Shown: positions 7,906 to 17,500, counted from the first letter of the stretch. The stretch is DNA of 64,000 nt from Pseudolysinimonas_A sp049651805 (GCF_049651805.1 NZ_JBASCU010000048.1:1-64000); one strand, 5' to 3'. Notes: a model not told the origin generated them from the letters alone. Program-made: numbers and translations.

Positions 7906-9152
7906 ATGGGAGCCTTCTGCACCACCAGGGACGCGTAGGCGGGGATGAGCACGCGGCGGCCGTAGCGGCGGGAGACAACTCGGAAGGGCCGCCCGTCGCC
8001 GAGCAACAGGTCGACGATCGCGCCGAGCTCGGCTCGAGCCAGCGGCCCGCCGAGGCACAGGTGCCGCCCGGCGCCGAACCAGAGCTGGCGGTGTTGCGGC
8101 AGGTAGGGCCGGTCGATGCGGTACGGGCCGGCGAGGTTGTTGGCCGTCCAGGTGAGCACCATCACCCGTTCACCCGCCCGCAGGGTGCGGCCCGCCACCG
8201 ACACGTCGGCGAGCACCGAGCGCCCGATCAGCGGCGCAGGCGACGTGACCCGTAGCGCCTCGCGGATGGCGTCATCCCGATGGTGGGGCATCGCCAGCAG
8301 CCGGTGCTGCTCGCCCGAGTCATACAGCAGCGCCGCGGTGCGGGCCATCGCGGAGGCCGCGGTCTCGGTTCCGGCGACCATGAGCAGCGTCGAGAGACCC
8401 TGCGTCTCCTGCACGGTCAGGCCGATCTCGCGGCAGCGCCCGATGATCGTGTCGGGATGCGCGGTGGCGAAGACATCCCCGATGTGGCCCGTGAGCCGTT
8501 CGACGATGTCGCGCGCGACGGCGATCTTCGCGGGCGGCAGGGTGGTGTCGGCGGTCGTGCCGAGGGCGATGGATGCCAGCTGCTCACCGGTGGCGAAGAT
8601 GTCGCGGTAGGCGTCATCCCCCCGGCTGTCGTCTACCGGCAGCCCGAGCAGGGTGACCACCATGTGCCCGACGAGCACGCGCGACAGGTCGGCGAGGTCG
8701 AGTTGGGCGCCCGCCTCGAAGGATGCCCGCGCTTCCGCGAGCCGGTCGCCCCACGCCCGCGCCACGAAGGCGGCGGAGGTCTTCTCGGTGAACAGCTCGC
8801 GGCTGCGGGTGCGCAGGTCGTGGTGCCCAGGTCCGTCGAACAGGTCGTACACCCAGTCGCCCAGGATCTGCGCCCACAGGTGCCCGACGCCGCCCTCGGA
8901 GAGCAGGGTGAGGTGCTCGGGGTCGTTGAGCAGTGCCCGGGCGGTGCGCGGGTCGGCGGTGATCCAGCCGAGGCTCGGCACCTTCATGATCGGCTTGGCG
9001 AACTGGCCGAGCCAGTTGAGCACGGGAAGCGCCGGGCGAGCGGCGCTCAGCAGCCGGTGTTCGTGCGCAGCGGCGCCGGTGCCGATGCCGTCGCGCCACA
9101 GCGAGAGCCGCCGCTCCCGGGGCGGCGACGAGAGATCTTCGGCGACGGGCAC
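7890..9152 (-). CDS. Cytochrome P450 (paralogue of the P450 at 2111-3259)
   Basis: A 420-aa soluble P450. The heme loop is LWFGAGRHLCLGGPLA with Cys366, the I-helix reads MVAGTETAAS and the ExxR segment is REALR. The end of the protein (RVVSRRYGRRVLIPAYASL) closely matches the operon P450, indicating duplication. The last four residues and stop come from a repeat element. It lies 2 nt downstream of the marR-like gene, so both are probably co-transcribed; this suggests induction by a small aromatic or lipid ligand (inference). The substrate is unknown; action on the product of the facing Ole-like operon is possible. Confidence 0.93.
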   Translation of the reverse strand: MPVAEDLSSPPRERRLSLWRDGIGTGAAAHEHRLLSAARPALPVLNWLGQFAKPIMKVPSLGWITADPRTARALLNDPEHLTLLSEGGVGHLWAQILGDWVYDLFDGPGHHDLRTRSRELFTEKTSAAFVARAWGDRLAEARASFEAGAQLDLADLSRVLVGHMVVTLLGLPVDDSRGDDAYRDIFATGEQLASIALGTTADTTLPPAKIAVARDIVERLTGHIGDVFATAHPDTIIGRCREIGLTVQETQGLSTLLMVAGTETAASAMARTAALLYDSGEQHRLLAMPHHRDDAIREALRVTSPAPLIGRSVLADVSVAGRTLRAGERVMVLTWTANNLAGPYRIDRPYLPQHRQLWFGAGRHLCLGGPLARAELGAIVDLLLGDGRPFRVVSRRYGRRVLIPAYASLVVQKAPISVVE

Positions 9153-9154
9153 AG

Positions 9155-9649
9155 TCAGTCGTCGAAGTCGAGACTGAGTTTCCGCAACAGACCGCTGAGG
9201 CGCTCCTGGTCGGCGCGCGACAGCCCGGCGAGCATCTCGGCTTCATCGGTGACGAGCACCGAGATCGCGGCATCCACCTGCCGGCGGCCGGCATCCGTCA
9301 TCACGACCAGCACCCCGCGCCCGTCGTGCGGGTCGGTGCGACGCTCGACGAGCCCGCGTTCGACGAGCCGGTCGATGCGGTTCGTCATCGTGCCACTCGA
9401 CACGAGCGTCTGCTGCAACAGCGCCTTCGGGCTCAACTGCGATGGGTGCCCCGCGCGGCGGAGGGCTGCGAGCACGTCGAACTCCCACGACTCCAGACCG
9501 GATGCGGTGAACGCCGAGCGGCGCGCCCGGTCGAGGTGCCGGGCCAACCGATCGACCCGCGACAGCACCTGCAAGGGCGCGAAGTCGATGTCGGGCCGCT
9601 CACGCGACCACGCGTCGACGATGCGGTCGACCTCGTCGGATGGGGGCAC
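9155..9649 (-). CDS. MarR-family transcriptional regulator
   Basis: A 164-aa winged-helix regulator. The recognition region is visible as LVSSGTMTNRIDRLVERGLVERR, followed by the wing DPHDGRGVLVVMTDAGRR. MarR proteins usually repress nearby genes until they bind a small phenolic or lipid-like ligand. GTG 9649 is chosen because a GATAAT box stands 6 nt before it (leaderless pattern); a longer frame upstream would run through tRNA-Gln and is not real. The P450 gene follows after 2 nt, so this regulator probably controls its own operon. Confidence 0.88.
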   Translation of the reverse strand: MPPSDEVDRIVDAWSRERPDIDFAPLQVLSRVDRLARHLDRARRSAFTASGLESWEFDVLAALRRAGHPSQLSPKALLQQTLVSSGTMTNRIDRLVERGLVERRTDPHDGRGVLVVMTDAGRRQVDAAISVLVTDEAEMLAGLSRADQERLSGLLRKLSLDFDD

Positions 9650-9655
9650 TCGCCC

Positions 9656-9661
9656 ATTATC
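9656..9661 (-). promoter_or_regulatory. -10 box (GATAAT) for marR-P450
   Basis: Read on the minus strand, GATAAT ends 6 nt before the GTG start. It is near-consensus and decides the start of the regulator. Confidence 0.55.
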
Positions 9662-9733
9662 CGTGGCCCGGTGGCGCCGGCCCGCCACACGGGCTGGCAA
9701 GCTAGATGGGCGCCCGGTGAGCCGGGTTCGTGA

Positions 9734-9805
9734 TCCGCCTTGGTGTAACGGCAGCACGACGGCCTTTGGTGCCGTTAGGTCCAGGTTCGAATCCTGGGGG
9801 CGGAG
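9734..9805 (+). tRNA. tRNA-Gln (anticodon UUG)
   Basis: The acceptor strands TCCGCCT and GGGCGGA pair (one G-T), with discriminator G. The anticodon stem ACGGC/GCCGT encloses CTTTGGT, anticodon TTG. The T arm is CCAGG-TTCGAAT-CCTGG. CCA is not encoded. It precedes the accessory block, but no duplicated tRNA 3' end was noticed downstream. Confidence 0.95.
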
Positions 9806-9892
9806 CAATGAGTCAGGCATAGAATCGCTCCACGTTCCGCCACAAGCGGGACGTATCACAACGCATGTCCACAAGACGTGAGGAGCTTTTCA

Positions 9893-10177
9893 ATGATGAA
9901 CACGCTTGCCGTCGCGATCGATCTGCCCGATCGCTTGACCGCCGACATCCTCGACCCAGGTCGCGTCGCAGCGCTGCTCGACATCGTGCGCCGCGAGGGC
10001 ATCGACGTTCGCGTCGTGCGCGAGGTGCATGAGTGGAATGGGTCCACCGGGATGGTCACCTCGCACCTGACGTGCATCGTCGACGGCGGTGAGATCACAG
10101 CTGTCGGGGTTGCCCGCGAGCGAGGTGAGGCGTCGATGCTCGCGATCCTGTCGGCCGTCGGTTCTGCCCTGTGCTGA
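9893..10177 (+). CDS. Small protein of unknown function
   Basis: A 94-aa protein beginning MMNTLAVAIDLPDRL, with an in-frame GAGGAG ribosome binding site at 9880-9885, 7 nt ahead of ATG 9893. It is unusual here in having a clear Shine-Dalgarno sequence. The composition is mixed alpha/beta, without membrane spans or Cys pairs; it contains VRVVREVHEWNGSTG and ends SAVGSALC. I do not recognise the family. It stands on the same strand just before the hipBA operator, so it could be an accessory to that module, but the operator makes separate control more likely. Confidence 0.6.
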   Translation: MMNTLAVAIDLPDRLTADILDPGRVAALLDIVRREGIDVRVVREVHEWNGSTGMVTSHLTCIVDGGEITAVGVARERGEASMLAILSAVGSALC

Positions 10178-10190
10178 TCGCGAAGTGATG

Positions 10191-10227
10191 TTATCCTTTC
10201 TCTTAACCGCCTTAAGAGAAAGGATAA
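10191..10227. promoter_or_regulatory. Perfect palindromic operator of hipBA overlapping its -10 box
   Basis: TTATCCTTTCTCTTAA (10191-10206) and its exact inverse TTAAGAGAAAGGATAA (10212-10227) flank CCGCC. The TATCC...GGATA ends match the half-sites recalled for the Escherichia coli HipB operator (TATCCN8GGATA), with a longer spacer. The right arm contains GATAAT, the likely -10 box, 5 nt before the hipB ATG, so bound repressor would block the promoter. It is conspicuously AT-rich for this genome. Confidence 0.85.
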
Positions 10228-10233
10228 TGCAGC

Positions 10234-10572
10234 ATGGCCAAGCATGAGGTAGCTATCTCGCCCGTCGCCCGCGACGCGATCATCACGCTCGGCCAGCGCA
10301 TCAAGGTTGCTCGTATCCAGCGCGGTTGGACCATTGCCGACCTCGCCGCTCGCAGCCTCATCTCTGCGCCGACGATCCGAAACATCGAGGCGGGCGCCAC
10401 GGGCACCGCGGTCGGGACCGTGTTTCACGTGGCCTTCCTCGTCGGAATGCCAGTGTTCGGAATCGACGACCCGGCCGAACTTGCGCGCCTCCGGCGCGAA
10501 GGTGAAGACACGCTCGCCCTGCTCCCTGCGCGGGTGCGCACGAGTCGAGACGATGTCGATGACAACTTCTAA
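10234..10572 (+). CDS. hipB: HipB-like antitoxin, XRE-family DNA-binding protein
   Basis: A 112-aa protein with a Cro/C1-type helix-turn-helix at about 29-65 (RIKVARIQRGWTIADLAARS, then SAPTIRNIEAG). It should neutralise the downstream HipA-like kinase and repress the operon through the palindrome directly upstream. The gene overlaps the hipA start by about 20 bp, the usual HipBA arrangement. The acidic tail (SRDDVDDNF) may contact the kinase. ATG 10234 is fixed by the operator/-10 position. Confidence 0.9.
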   Translation: MAKHEVAISPVARDAIITLGQRIKVARIQRGWTIADLAARSLISAPTIRNIEAGATGTAVGTVFHVAFLVGMPVFGIDDPAELARLRREGEDTLALLPARVRTSRDDVDDNF

Positions 10573-11803
10573 CCAGCGCCCGGAGACGGCCTACGTCTGG
10601 ACATGGCTCCCAGGCGCCACCGAGCCCGTCATCGCGGGTCGGGTCGACGAACGAGCCGGGTTCGTGACCTTCACCTACGCGCTCTCGTACCGCCAGCGCC
10701 CCGACGCGATCAGCCTCTACACCCCAGAGCTGCCGCTGCGGCCCGGCACCTTCGAACCAGCAGACGGCCTCACCATCCCCGGCAGCCTGCGTGATGGCAG
10801 CCCCGATTCGTGGGGGCGGAGCGTAATCCGCTACCACCAGCGCGCTGCGGAGCAAGACATCACCGAGATCGGGTATTTGCTGCTGTCGGGCACCAATCGA
10901 TTCGGGGCCAACGACTTCCAGATCTCGCGCACCGACTACGTCCCTCGGCTCGACACCGCGTCGCTCGACGAACTCGTTGAGGCCGCGACTCGAATCAACG
11001 AAGGCAAGCCGGTCAGCGAGCCTCTGGCCGACGCGCTTCAACACGGCACGGCGATCGGGGGTGCCCGCCCGAAGGTGCTGCTGCGCGGCGACGACGGCGT
11101 CGAATGGATCGCGAAGCTCTCATCCTCATCTGACCAGGCGTTCTCGGTGGTGCGGTCGGAGGCGACCTATTTGGAACTCGCCCGACGCGTGGGCATCCGT
11201 GTTCCCACCACGAAGCTCATCCGTTCCGCAGGCCGAGACGTGCTGCTGGTTGAGCGTTTCGACCGTATACCTGGGGGCGGGCGTCGGCACGTCGTCTCGG
11301 GGCTCACCATCGCCCGGCTGGACGAGATGAACGGCCGGTATGCCACGTACCCGCAGATCCTCGAGGGCATCCGTTCCCGCGGGCGCACCGGGTTCGTCGA
11401 CCCCGGGCCCGAGTTTTTCGACCGCATCGCCTTCAATATCGCGGTCGGCAACAGCGACGACCACGCCCGCAATCACGCGGCGTTCTGGGACGGCACCGAG
11501 CTAGAGCTCACGCCCGCATACGACCTCGCACCCAATGCGCGCAGCGGAGAAACCTCGACTCAGGCCCTCGCGTTTGACTCGCAGGGAAAGGAACGTTCCT
11601 CGCAGTTCTCTGCACTGGTGCGCCACGCGCGCGAGTACGGACTCGACCGCACCGACGCGGCGGCCCGCGTGGACCTGCTCGTAGATGGCATCGAGCGAAA
11701 CTGGGATGCCGCAGCTGAGATCGGCGAACTGAGTGCCAACGACAAGGCCTACCTGTGGCGACGGCAAGTGCTCAACCCCTACGCGTTCTACGCCGAACCC
11801 TGA
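10553..11803 (+). CDS. hipA: HipA-like serine/threonine kinase toxin
   Basis: A 416-aa protein with the full HipA architecture: N-terminal couple_hipA domain (about 1-110, including SLRDGSPDSWGRSVI), a GGARPK loop near 165, and a kinase core with the catalytic loop NSDDHARNHAAF and the metal-binding segment TPAYDLAP. HipA of E. coli phosphorylates glutamyl-tRNA synthetase and causes growth arrest; the target here is unknown. Because the N-terminal domain is present, this is a two-gene HipBA rather than a split HipBST system. ATG 10553 or 10559 both lie inside the end of hipB, so translation is coupled. Confidence 0.92.
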   Translation: MSMTTSNQRPETAYVWTWLPGATEPVIAGRVDERAGFVTFTYALSYRQRPDAISLYTPELPLRPGTFEPADGLTIPGSLRDGSPDSWGRSVIRYHQRAAEQDITEIGYLLLSGTNRFGANDFQISRTDYVPRLDTASLDELVEAATRINEGKPVSEPLADALQHGTAIGGARPKVLLRGDDGVEWIAKLSSSSDQAFSVVRSEATYLELARRVGIRVPTTKLIRSAGRDVLLVERFDRIPGGGRRHVVSGLTIARLDEMNGRYATYPQILEGIRSRGRTGFVDPGPEFFDRIAFNIAVGNSDDHARNHAAFWDGTELELTPAYDLAPNARSGETSTQALAFDSQGKERSSQFSALVRHAREYGLDRTDAAARVDLLVDGIERNWDAAAEIGELSANDKAYLWRRQVLNPYAFYAEP

Positions 11804-11846
11804 CCCGAGGCGGCCCGCCCGACCCCTCAGAGTCTGCCCCCGTCGG

Positions 11847-11852
11847 TAGGTT
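11847..11852 (+). promoter_or_regulatory. -10 box (TAGGTT) of hsdMSR
   Basis: TAGGTT lies 9 nt before the hsdM ATG with no ribosome binding site between, fitting a leaderless transcript of the restriction operon. Confidence 0.45.
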
Positions 11853-11861
11853 GGACCCACC

Positions 11862-13430
11862 ATGACGCCGACGACCAAAGAGGCTCAGCGAGCCGAGCTG
11901 CACAAGACCATCTGGCGTATCGCCAACGACCTGCGGGGCTCGGTCGACGGCTGGGACTTCAAGAGCTACGTGCTGGGGATGCTGTTCTACCGCTTCATCT
12001 CCGAGAACCTCACGGTGTACATCACGAAGCTCGAGCACGCGGCCGGCGATGCCGCCTTCGACTACGCCGCACTGGATGACGCCCAGGCAGAGTTCGGCCG
12101 CGTCGAGACGGTGAAAGAGAAGGGCTTCTACATCCTTCCCTCGGAGCTGTTCGTCAACGTGCGCCGCCGGGCGAAGCAGGATGAGAACCTCAACGAGACG
12201 CTGCAACGGGTGTTCCGCAACATCGAGGGTTCGGCGGTCGGCACCGACTCCGAGGATGACCTCAAGGGCCTGTTCGACGACCTCGACGTGAACAGCGCGA
12301 AGCTCGGGCAGAGCGTCGCGAAGCGCAACGAGAAGCTCGTGAAGCTGCTGGACGCCATCGGAGACCTGCCGCTCGGCAACTTCGAAGACAACTCCATCGA
12401 CCTCTTCGGCGACGCTTACGAGTACCTCATGCAGATGTACGCGTCGCAGGCCGGCAAGTCGGGCGGCGAGTACTACACGCCGCAAGAGGTGTCAGAGCTG
12501 CTGGCCCGCATCACCGTCGTCGGCAAGACGCAAGTGAACAAGGTCTACGACCCGGCCGTCGGATCGGGCTCGCTGCTGCTGAAGTTCGCTAACGTGCTCG
12601 GCAAAGAGAACGTGCGGCAGGGCTTCTTCGGCCAGGAGATCAACCTCACCACCTACAACCTCGCCCGCATCAACATGTTCCTGCACGACGTGAACTACGA
12701 GCACTTCAACCTCGCTCACGGCGACACGCTGACGGAGCCGGCCCACTGGGACGATGAGCCGTTCGAGGCGATCGTCTCCAACCCGCCCTACTCGATCAAG
12801 TGGGAGGGCGACGCCAACCCGCTGCTCATCAACGACCCGCGCTTCGCCCCCGCCGGCGTACTCGCACCGAAGTCGGCCGCCGACCTCGCCTTCACGATGC
12901 ACATGCTCTCGTGGCTCGCCGTCAACGGCACCGCCGCGATCGTGCAGTTCCCCGGAGTGATGTACCGCGGCGGAGCGGAGCAGAAGATCCGCAAGTACCT
13001 CATCGACAACAACTATGTGGATGCCGTCATCCAGCTGCCGGCGGACCTCTTCTTCGGCACAACAATCGCCACGTGCATCCTGGTGCTGAAGAAGTCGAAG
13101 AAGACGAACGACGTGCTCTTCATCGACGCCTCGGCGGAGTTCACGCGCATCGGCAACAAGAACAAGCTCCTGCTCGAGCACCAGCAGAAGGTGCTGGATG
13201 CCTTCGCAGCACGAGAGGATGCCGACCACTTCGCGAGGGTCGTGCCGAACACGGAGATTGTTGAGCGCGACTACCTGATTTCCGTCTCGTCGTACGTCGA
13301 TAAGGAGGACACTCGCGAGGTCGTTGACATCACGACGCTCAATGCTGAAATCGCGCGAATCGTGCTGCGTCAGGCCGAGCTCAGAACCTCGATCGATGAA
13401 ATCCTCGCGAGACTGGAAACCACCCCGTGA
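11862..13430 (+). CDS. hsdM: Type I restriction-modification system, DNA methyltransferase subunit
   Basis: A 522-aa N6-adenine methyltransferase. The N-terminal HsdM helical domain (IANDLRGSVDGWDFKSYVLG) is followed by the SAM-binding motif I DPAVGSGSLL at about 229 and catalytic motif IV NPPY at about 307. Two copies pair with one HsdS to methylate the target, and with HsdR to restrict unmethylated DNA. The 5' end of hsdS overlaps its stop codon (GTGA), as does hsdR with hsdS, so the three proteins are made from one coupled operon. All key residues are intact. Confidence 0.97.
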   Translation: MTPTTKEAQRAELHKTIWRIANDLRGSVDGWDFKSYVLGMLFYRFISENLTVYITKLEHAAGDAAFDYAALDDAQAEFGRVETVKEKGFYILPSELFVNVRRRAKQDENLNETLQRVFRNIEGSAVGTDSEDDLKGLFDDLDVNSAKLGQSVAKRNEKLVKLLDAIGDLPLGNFEDNSIDLFGDAYEYLMQMYASQAGKSGGEYYTPQEVSELLARITVVGKTQVNKVYDPAVGSGSLLLKFANVLGKENVRQGFFGQEINLTTYNLARINMFLHDVNYEHFNLAHGDTLTEPAHWDDEPFEAIVSNPPYSIKWEGDANPLLINDPRFAPAGVLAPKSAADLAFTMHMLSWLAVNGTAAIVQFPGVMYRGGAEQKIRKYLIDNNYVDAVIQLPADLFFGTTIATCILVLKKSKKTNDVLFIDASAEFTRIGNKNKLLLEHQQKVLDAFAAREDADHFARVVPNTEIVERDYLISVSSYVDKEDTREVVDITTLNAEIARIVLRQAELRTSIDEILARLETTP

Positions 13431-14593
13431 GCCGAGTCGACGATCTGCACGTTCGGTTTCCGGTGGGCGGCGCGCCGTACTTCAAGATCGGCGACATCGC
13501 TCAGGTCGGCACCGGGAGTAGCGACCGCAAGGACGCGACGGATGCAGGTCGCTACCCCCTCTACGTTCGCTCGAAGGAGGTCCTCCGAGGCGACACATAC
13601 GAGTACGACGAAGACGCCATTCTCATACCAGGGGAAGGGGGCGTCGGGGAGATCTTTCACTATGTCCAGGGTCGCTACGGCCTCCACCAACGGGCGTACC
13701 GGATCCGCTTCGACGATCCTGCGATAGACACCAAGTTCGCCTACTACTACTTTTCAGCGCACTTCAAGAAGTTCATTCTCGCAAAGGCTGTCACAGCCAC
13801 CGTGACCTCGATCCGAAAACCGATGATCACGGAGTTTCGTATCCCGGTTCCGCAACTCGCTGTGCAGCGCGGGATCGTGAGAATTCTGGATCAATTCACG
13901 GAGCTGGAAGCGGAGCTGGAAGCGGAGCTGGAAGCGCGGCGCCGCCAGTACGAGTTCTACCGGGACCGACTTCTGAATCTCCCGCCAGAGATTCCAAGAG
14001 CTCCGCTTGGAGGATTGCTGTCAGAACCGCTGGCGAACGGCCGTTCAGTTCCCGACGGGTCCGGCTATCCAGTGCTCCGACTCACGGCACTGCGGGGCCC
14101 GGTCGTCGATGTTCGCCAACAAAAACTCGGTGCCTGGGACGAGCAGACTGCCAAGCGATTTCGAATTGAGGCTGGCGACCTCCTGGTCGCTCGGGGCAAC
14201 GGCTCGAGGGACCTCCTAGCGCGTGCCTCCATGGTTCACGAGACAACGGAAGTCGCCTTCCCGGACACCATGATCCGAGTGCGCCCCGATCTTGGGTTGA
14301 TTTCGCAACGGTACTTGTTCCACGTGTGGGGTAGCCGAGCAGTTCGGGCCCAAATCGCCGGATTGGCGAAAGCGTCGTCTGGCGTATGGAAGGTCAGTCA
14401 GGACGATCTTTCGCGTGTCATCTTGCCTGTGCCACCCACGGGAGAGCAAGCACGGATCGCGGGCATCCTCGACAAGTTCGACGCCCTCGTGAACGACATT
14501 TCGATCGGATTGCCCGCGGAGATCGACGCCCGTCGCCAGCAGTACGAGTACTACCGCGACAAGCTCCTAACGTTCCCCGAGGCGGCGGCGTGA
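13427..14593 (+). CDS. hsdS: Type I restriction-modification system, specificity subunit
   Basis: A 388-aa HsdS with two target recognition domains (about 10-135 and 185-345), each followed by a conserved helical spacer. The central spacer holds three perfect copies of ELEA (residues 159-170) before RRRQYEFYRDRLL; the C-terminal spacer mirrors it as RRQQYEYYRDKLL. In EcoR124I/EcoR124II, two or three copies of a four-residue TAEL repeat at the same place change the length of the nonspecific gap in the target site. The gene is less GC-rich than its neighbours, as usual for fast-evolving hsdS. GTG 13427 overlaps the hsdM stop. Confidence 0.95.
   Translation: MSRVDDLHVRFPVGGAPYFKIGDIAQVGTGSSDRKDATDAGRYPLYVRSKEVLRGDTYEYDEDAILIPGEGGVGEIFHYVQGRYGLHQRAYRIRFDDPAIDTKFAYYYFSAHFKKFILAKAVTATVTSIRKPMITEFRIPVPQLAVQRGIVRILDQFTELEAELEAELEARRRQYEFYRDRLLNLPPEIPRAPLGGLLSEPLANGRSVPDGSGYPVLRLTALRGPVVDVRQQKLGAWDEQTAKRFRIEAGDLLVARGNGSRDLLARASMVHETTEVAFPDTMIRVRPDLGLISQRYLFHVWGSRAVRAQIAGLAKASSGVWKVSQDDLSRVILPVPPTGEQARIAGILDKFDALVNDISIGLPAEIDARRQQYEYYRDKLLTFPEAAA
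13901..13936 (+). repeat. Three perfect tandem 12-bp repeats in hsdS
   Basis: GAGCTGGAAGCG occurs three times head to tail with no mismatch, encoding (Glu-Leu-Glu-Ala)3 between the two recognition halves. Gain or loss of one unit keeps the frame and changes domain spacing. Confidence 0.97.
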
Positions 14594-17500
14594 GCGACGC
14601 GGGTCCGGTGAAGTACGACCCGATTGCCGTCTCTTCCGAGAGCACGGTGGTCGCCGAGTACGTGCCCGATGCGCAGGCCGCGAGTTCCTACCAGTCCGAA
14701 GCCGCACTCGAGGGTGAGTTCATCCGGCTCCTCCAGTCGCAGGCATATGAGCGCCTGACGATCACGTCTGAGGCGCAACTGGTAGCGAACTTGCGCACCC
14801 AGCTCGAGGCGCTCAATGACATCACGTTCTCCGACGCCGAGTGGGCGAAGTTCTTCGAGACGAAGATTGCCGGGCAGAACGACGGCATCGTCGACAAGAC
14901 GGTACGCATCCAGGAAGACCCGGTGCAGTTGCTCGCGCGCGACGACGGCACGACGAAGAACATCACCCTGATCGACAAGCGCAACATCCACAACAACCGG
15001 CTGCAGGTGATCAACCAGTACGAGATCGACAAGGCCGCGGGCGGAGCGAAGTACGCCAACCGGTACGACGTGACGGTGCTCGTCAACGGGCTACCGATGG
15101 TGCACGTCGAGTTGAAGCGTCGAGGCGTCGACATTCGGGAGGCGTTCAACCAGATCGACCGTTACCAGCGCGACAGTTTCTGGGCCGGCTCGGGGCTGTT
15201 CGAGTACGTGCAACTGTTCGTGATCAGCAACGGCACGCTCACGAAGTACTACAGCAACACCACCCGCCGGCAGCACATCGCGGATGCGACCGGGGCCACG
15301 AAGGTCAAGAAGACCAGCAACTCTTTCGAGTTCACCTCGTGGTGGGCGGATGCCGAGAACAAGCCGATTCAAGATCTCACCGGGTTCGCGAAGACGTTCT
15401 TCGCCAAGCACACGCTGCTCAACATCCTCACCCGGTATTGCGTGCTGACCGCCGACCGGCTGCTGCTCGTCATGCGGCCGTACCAGATCGTCGCCACCGA
15501 GCGCATCCTGCAGCGCATCGAAACCTCCACCAACTACAAGAAGCTCGGCACCGTCGGGGCGGGCGGGTACATCTGGCACACCACCGGGTCGGGCAAGACC
15601 CTCACGTCCTTCAAGACGGCGCAGCTCGCCTCGCGACTGCCGGATGTCGACAAGGTGCTGTTCGTCGTCGACCGTAAAGACCTCGACTACCAGACCATGC
15701 GCGAGTACGAGCGCTTCGAGAAGGGTGCCGCCAACTCGAACACCTCGACGGCGGTCCTGAAGCGCCAGCTCGAAGACCCGAACGCGCGCATCATCATCAC
15801 GACGATTCAGAAGCTCGCCAAGTTTGTCGACTCGCCGGCGAACAAGGGCCATGCGATCTACGACGGCCACCTGGTGATCATCTTCGACGAATGCCACCGG
15901 TCGCAGTTCGGCGACATGCACACCTCGATTACGAAGGCGTTCACGCGCTACAACCTGTTCGGCTTCACCGGCACGCCGATCTTCACGGCCAACATGGCAT
16001 CCGGTGGCAATCCGAAGCTGAAGACCACCGAGCAGGCGTTCGGCGAGCGGCTGCATGTCTACTCGATCGTCGACGCCATCCAAGACAAGAACGTGCTGCC
16101 GTTCCGCATCGACTACGTCAACACCGTCAAAGCTCCGACGGGCATTATCGACAAGCAGGTCAGTGCGATCGACACCGAGAAGGCGCTGCTCGCGCCCGAG
16201 CGGGTGCGGCAGATCGTCGCGTACACGCTTGAGCATTTCGATCAGAAGACGCATCGCAATCAGGGGTACGCGCTCGGCGAGCGACGGGTGAAGGGGTTCA
16301 ACGCGCTCTTCGCCACGGCATCCATCGACGCCGCGCGCATCTACTACAACCAGTTCGCGTCGCAGCAGCTCGGGCGCACTCCCGACCAGCGGCTCAAGGT
16401 CGGGCTGATCTTCTCCTACGCCTCCAACGAAGCGGTCGAAGACGGCGCGCTCGACGAAGAAGGCTTTGAGACGGAGGCCCTCAGCGGCGACGCCCGGTCG
16501 TTCTTGGAAGACGCGATCCAGGACTACAACGACATGTTCGGCACGTCGTTCGACACCTCAAGCGACAAGTTTCAGAACTACTACAAAGACCTCTCGCTGC
16601 GCATCAAGCAGCGCGAAATCGACCTCGTCATCGTCGTCAACATGTTCCTCACCGGGTTCGACGCGACCACCCTCAACACTCTGTTCGTCGACAAGAGCCT
16701 GCGCAGCCACGGACTCGTGCAGGCCTTCTCGCGCACCAACCGCATCCTGAACTCGGTCAAGACCTACGGCAACATCGTCACCTTCCGCGACCTCGAAGAA
16801 GAGACCAACGACGCGCTCGCGCTCTTCGGCAACAAGGAAGCGCGCGGCATCGCGGTGCTCAAGCCGTATGCCGAGTATTACGCCGACTACTCATCGAAGG
16901 TGCAGGAGTTGCTGACGGCGTTCCCGCTCGGGCAGCCGATCGTGGGGGAGACGGCGCAGAAGGAGTTCATCGCGATCTTCGGCGCCGTGCTGCGGCTGCT
17001 CAACATCCTCACCTCGTTCGACGAGTTCGAGGGCAACGAGCTGCTCACCGAACGGCAGCGGCAGGACTACCAGGGCATCTACCTCAACCTCTACGCCGAA
17101 TTCCGACGGCTCAATGAGACCGAGCGGGAGTCGATCGTCGACGATGTCGTGTTCGAGATCGAACTCATCAAGCAGATCGAGATCAACGTCGACTACATCC
17201 TCATGCTCGTCGCCAAGTACCGCGACGAACGCGGCGACGGCGACGACACCGAGATCCGCGCGCAGATCACCCGCGCGGTCGACGCCTCGCCGAGCCTGCG
17301 CAACAAGAAGGACCTGATCGAAGCCTTCGTCGACTCGGTGTCGGTAACGAGCGAGATCGACGCCGAGTGGGCGGCCTTCGTCGCCGCGCGGCGGGAAGCC
17401 GAACTGCAGCAGATCATCGCCTCCGAGAACCTCAAGGCCGAGGAGACGCGCGCCTTCATTGAGACGGCCTTTCGGGATGGCGCCGTGCGGGCGACCGGAA

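Noticed and set aside
9650..9874. N-terminal extension of the MarR protein
   Set aside because: It would translate the complement of tRNA-Gln and ignore the GATAAT box just before GTG 9649.
8280..9881. 533-codon plus-strand frame opposite the second P450 and MarR
   Set aside because: Opposite strand holds two conserved proteins; the frame also runs through the tRNA gene.
9893..11803. Three-gene HipBST system with the 94-aa protein as HipS
   Set aside because: The kinase has its own N-terminal domain and the small gene precedes the operator, which does not fit hipBST.
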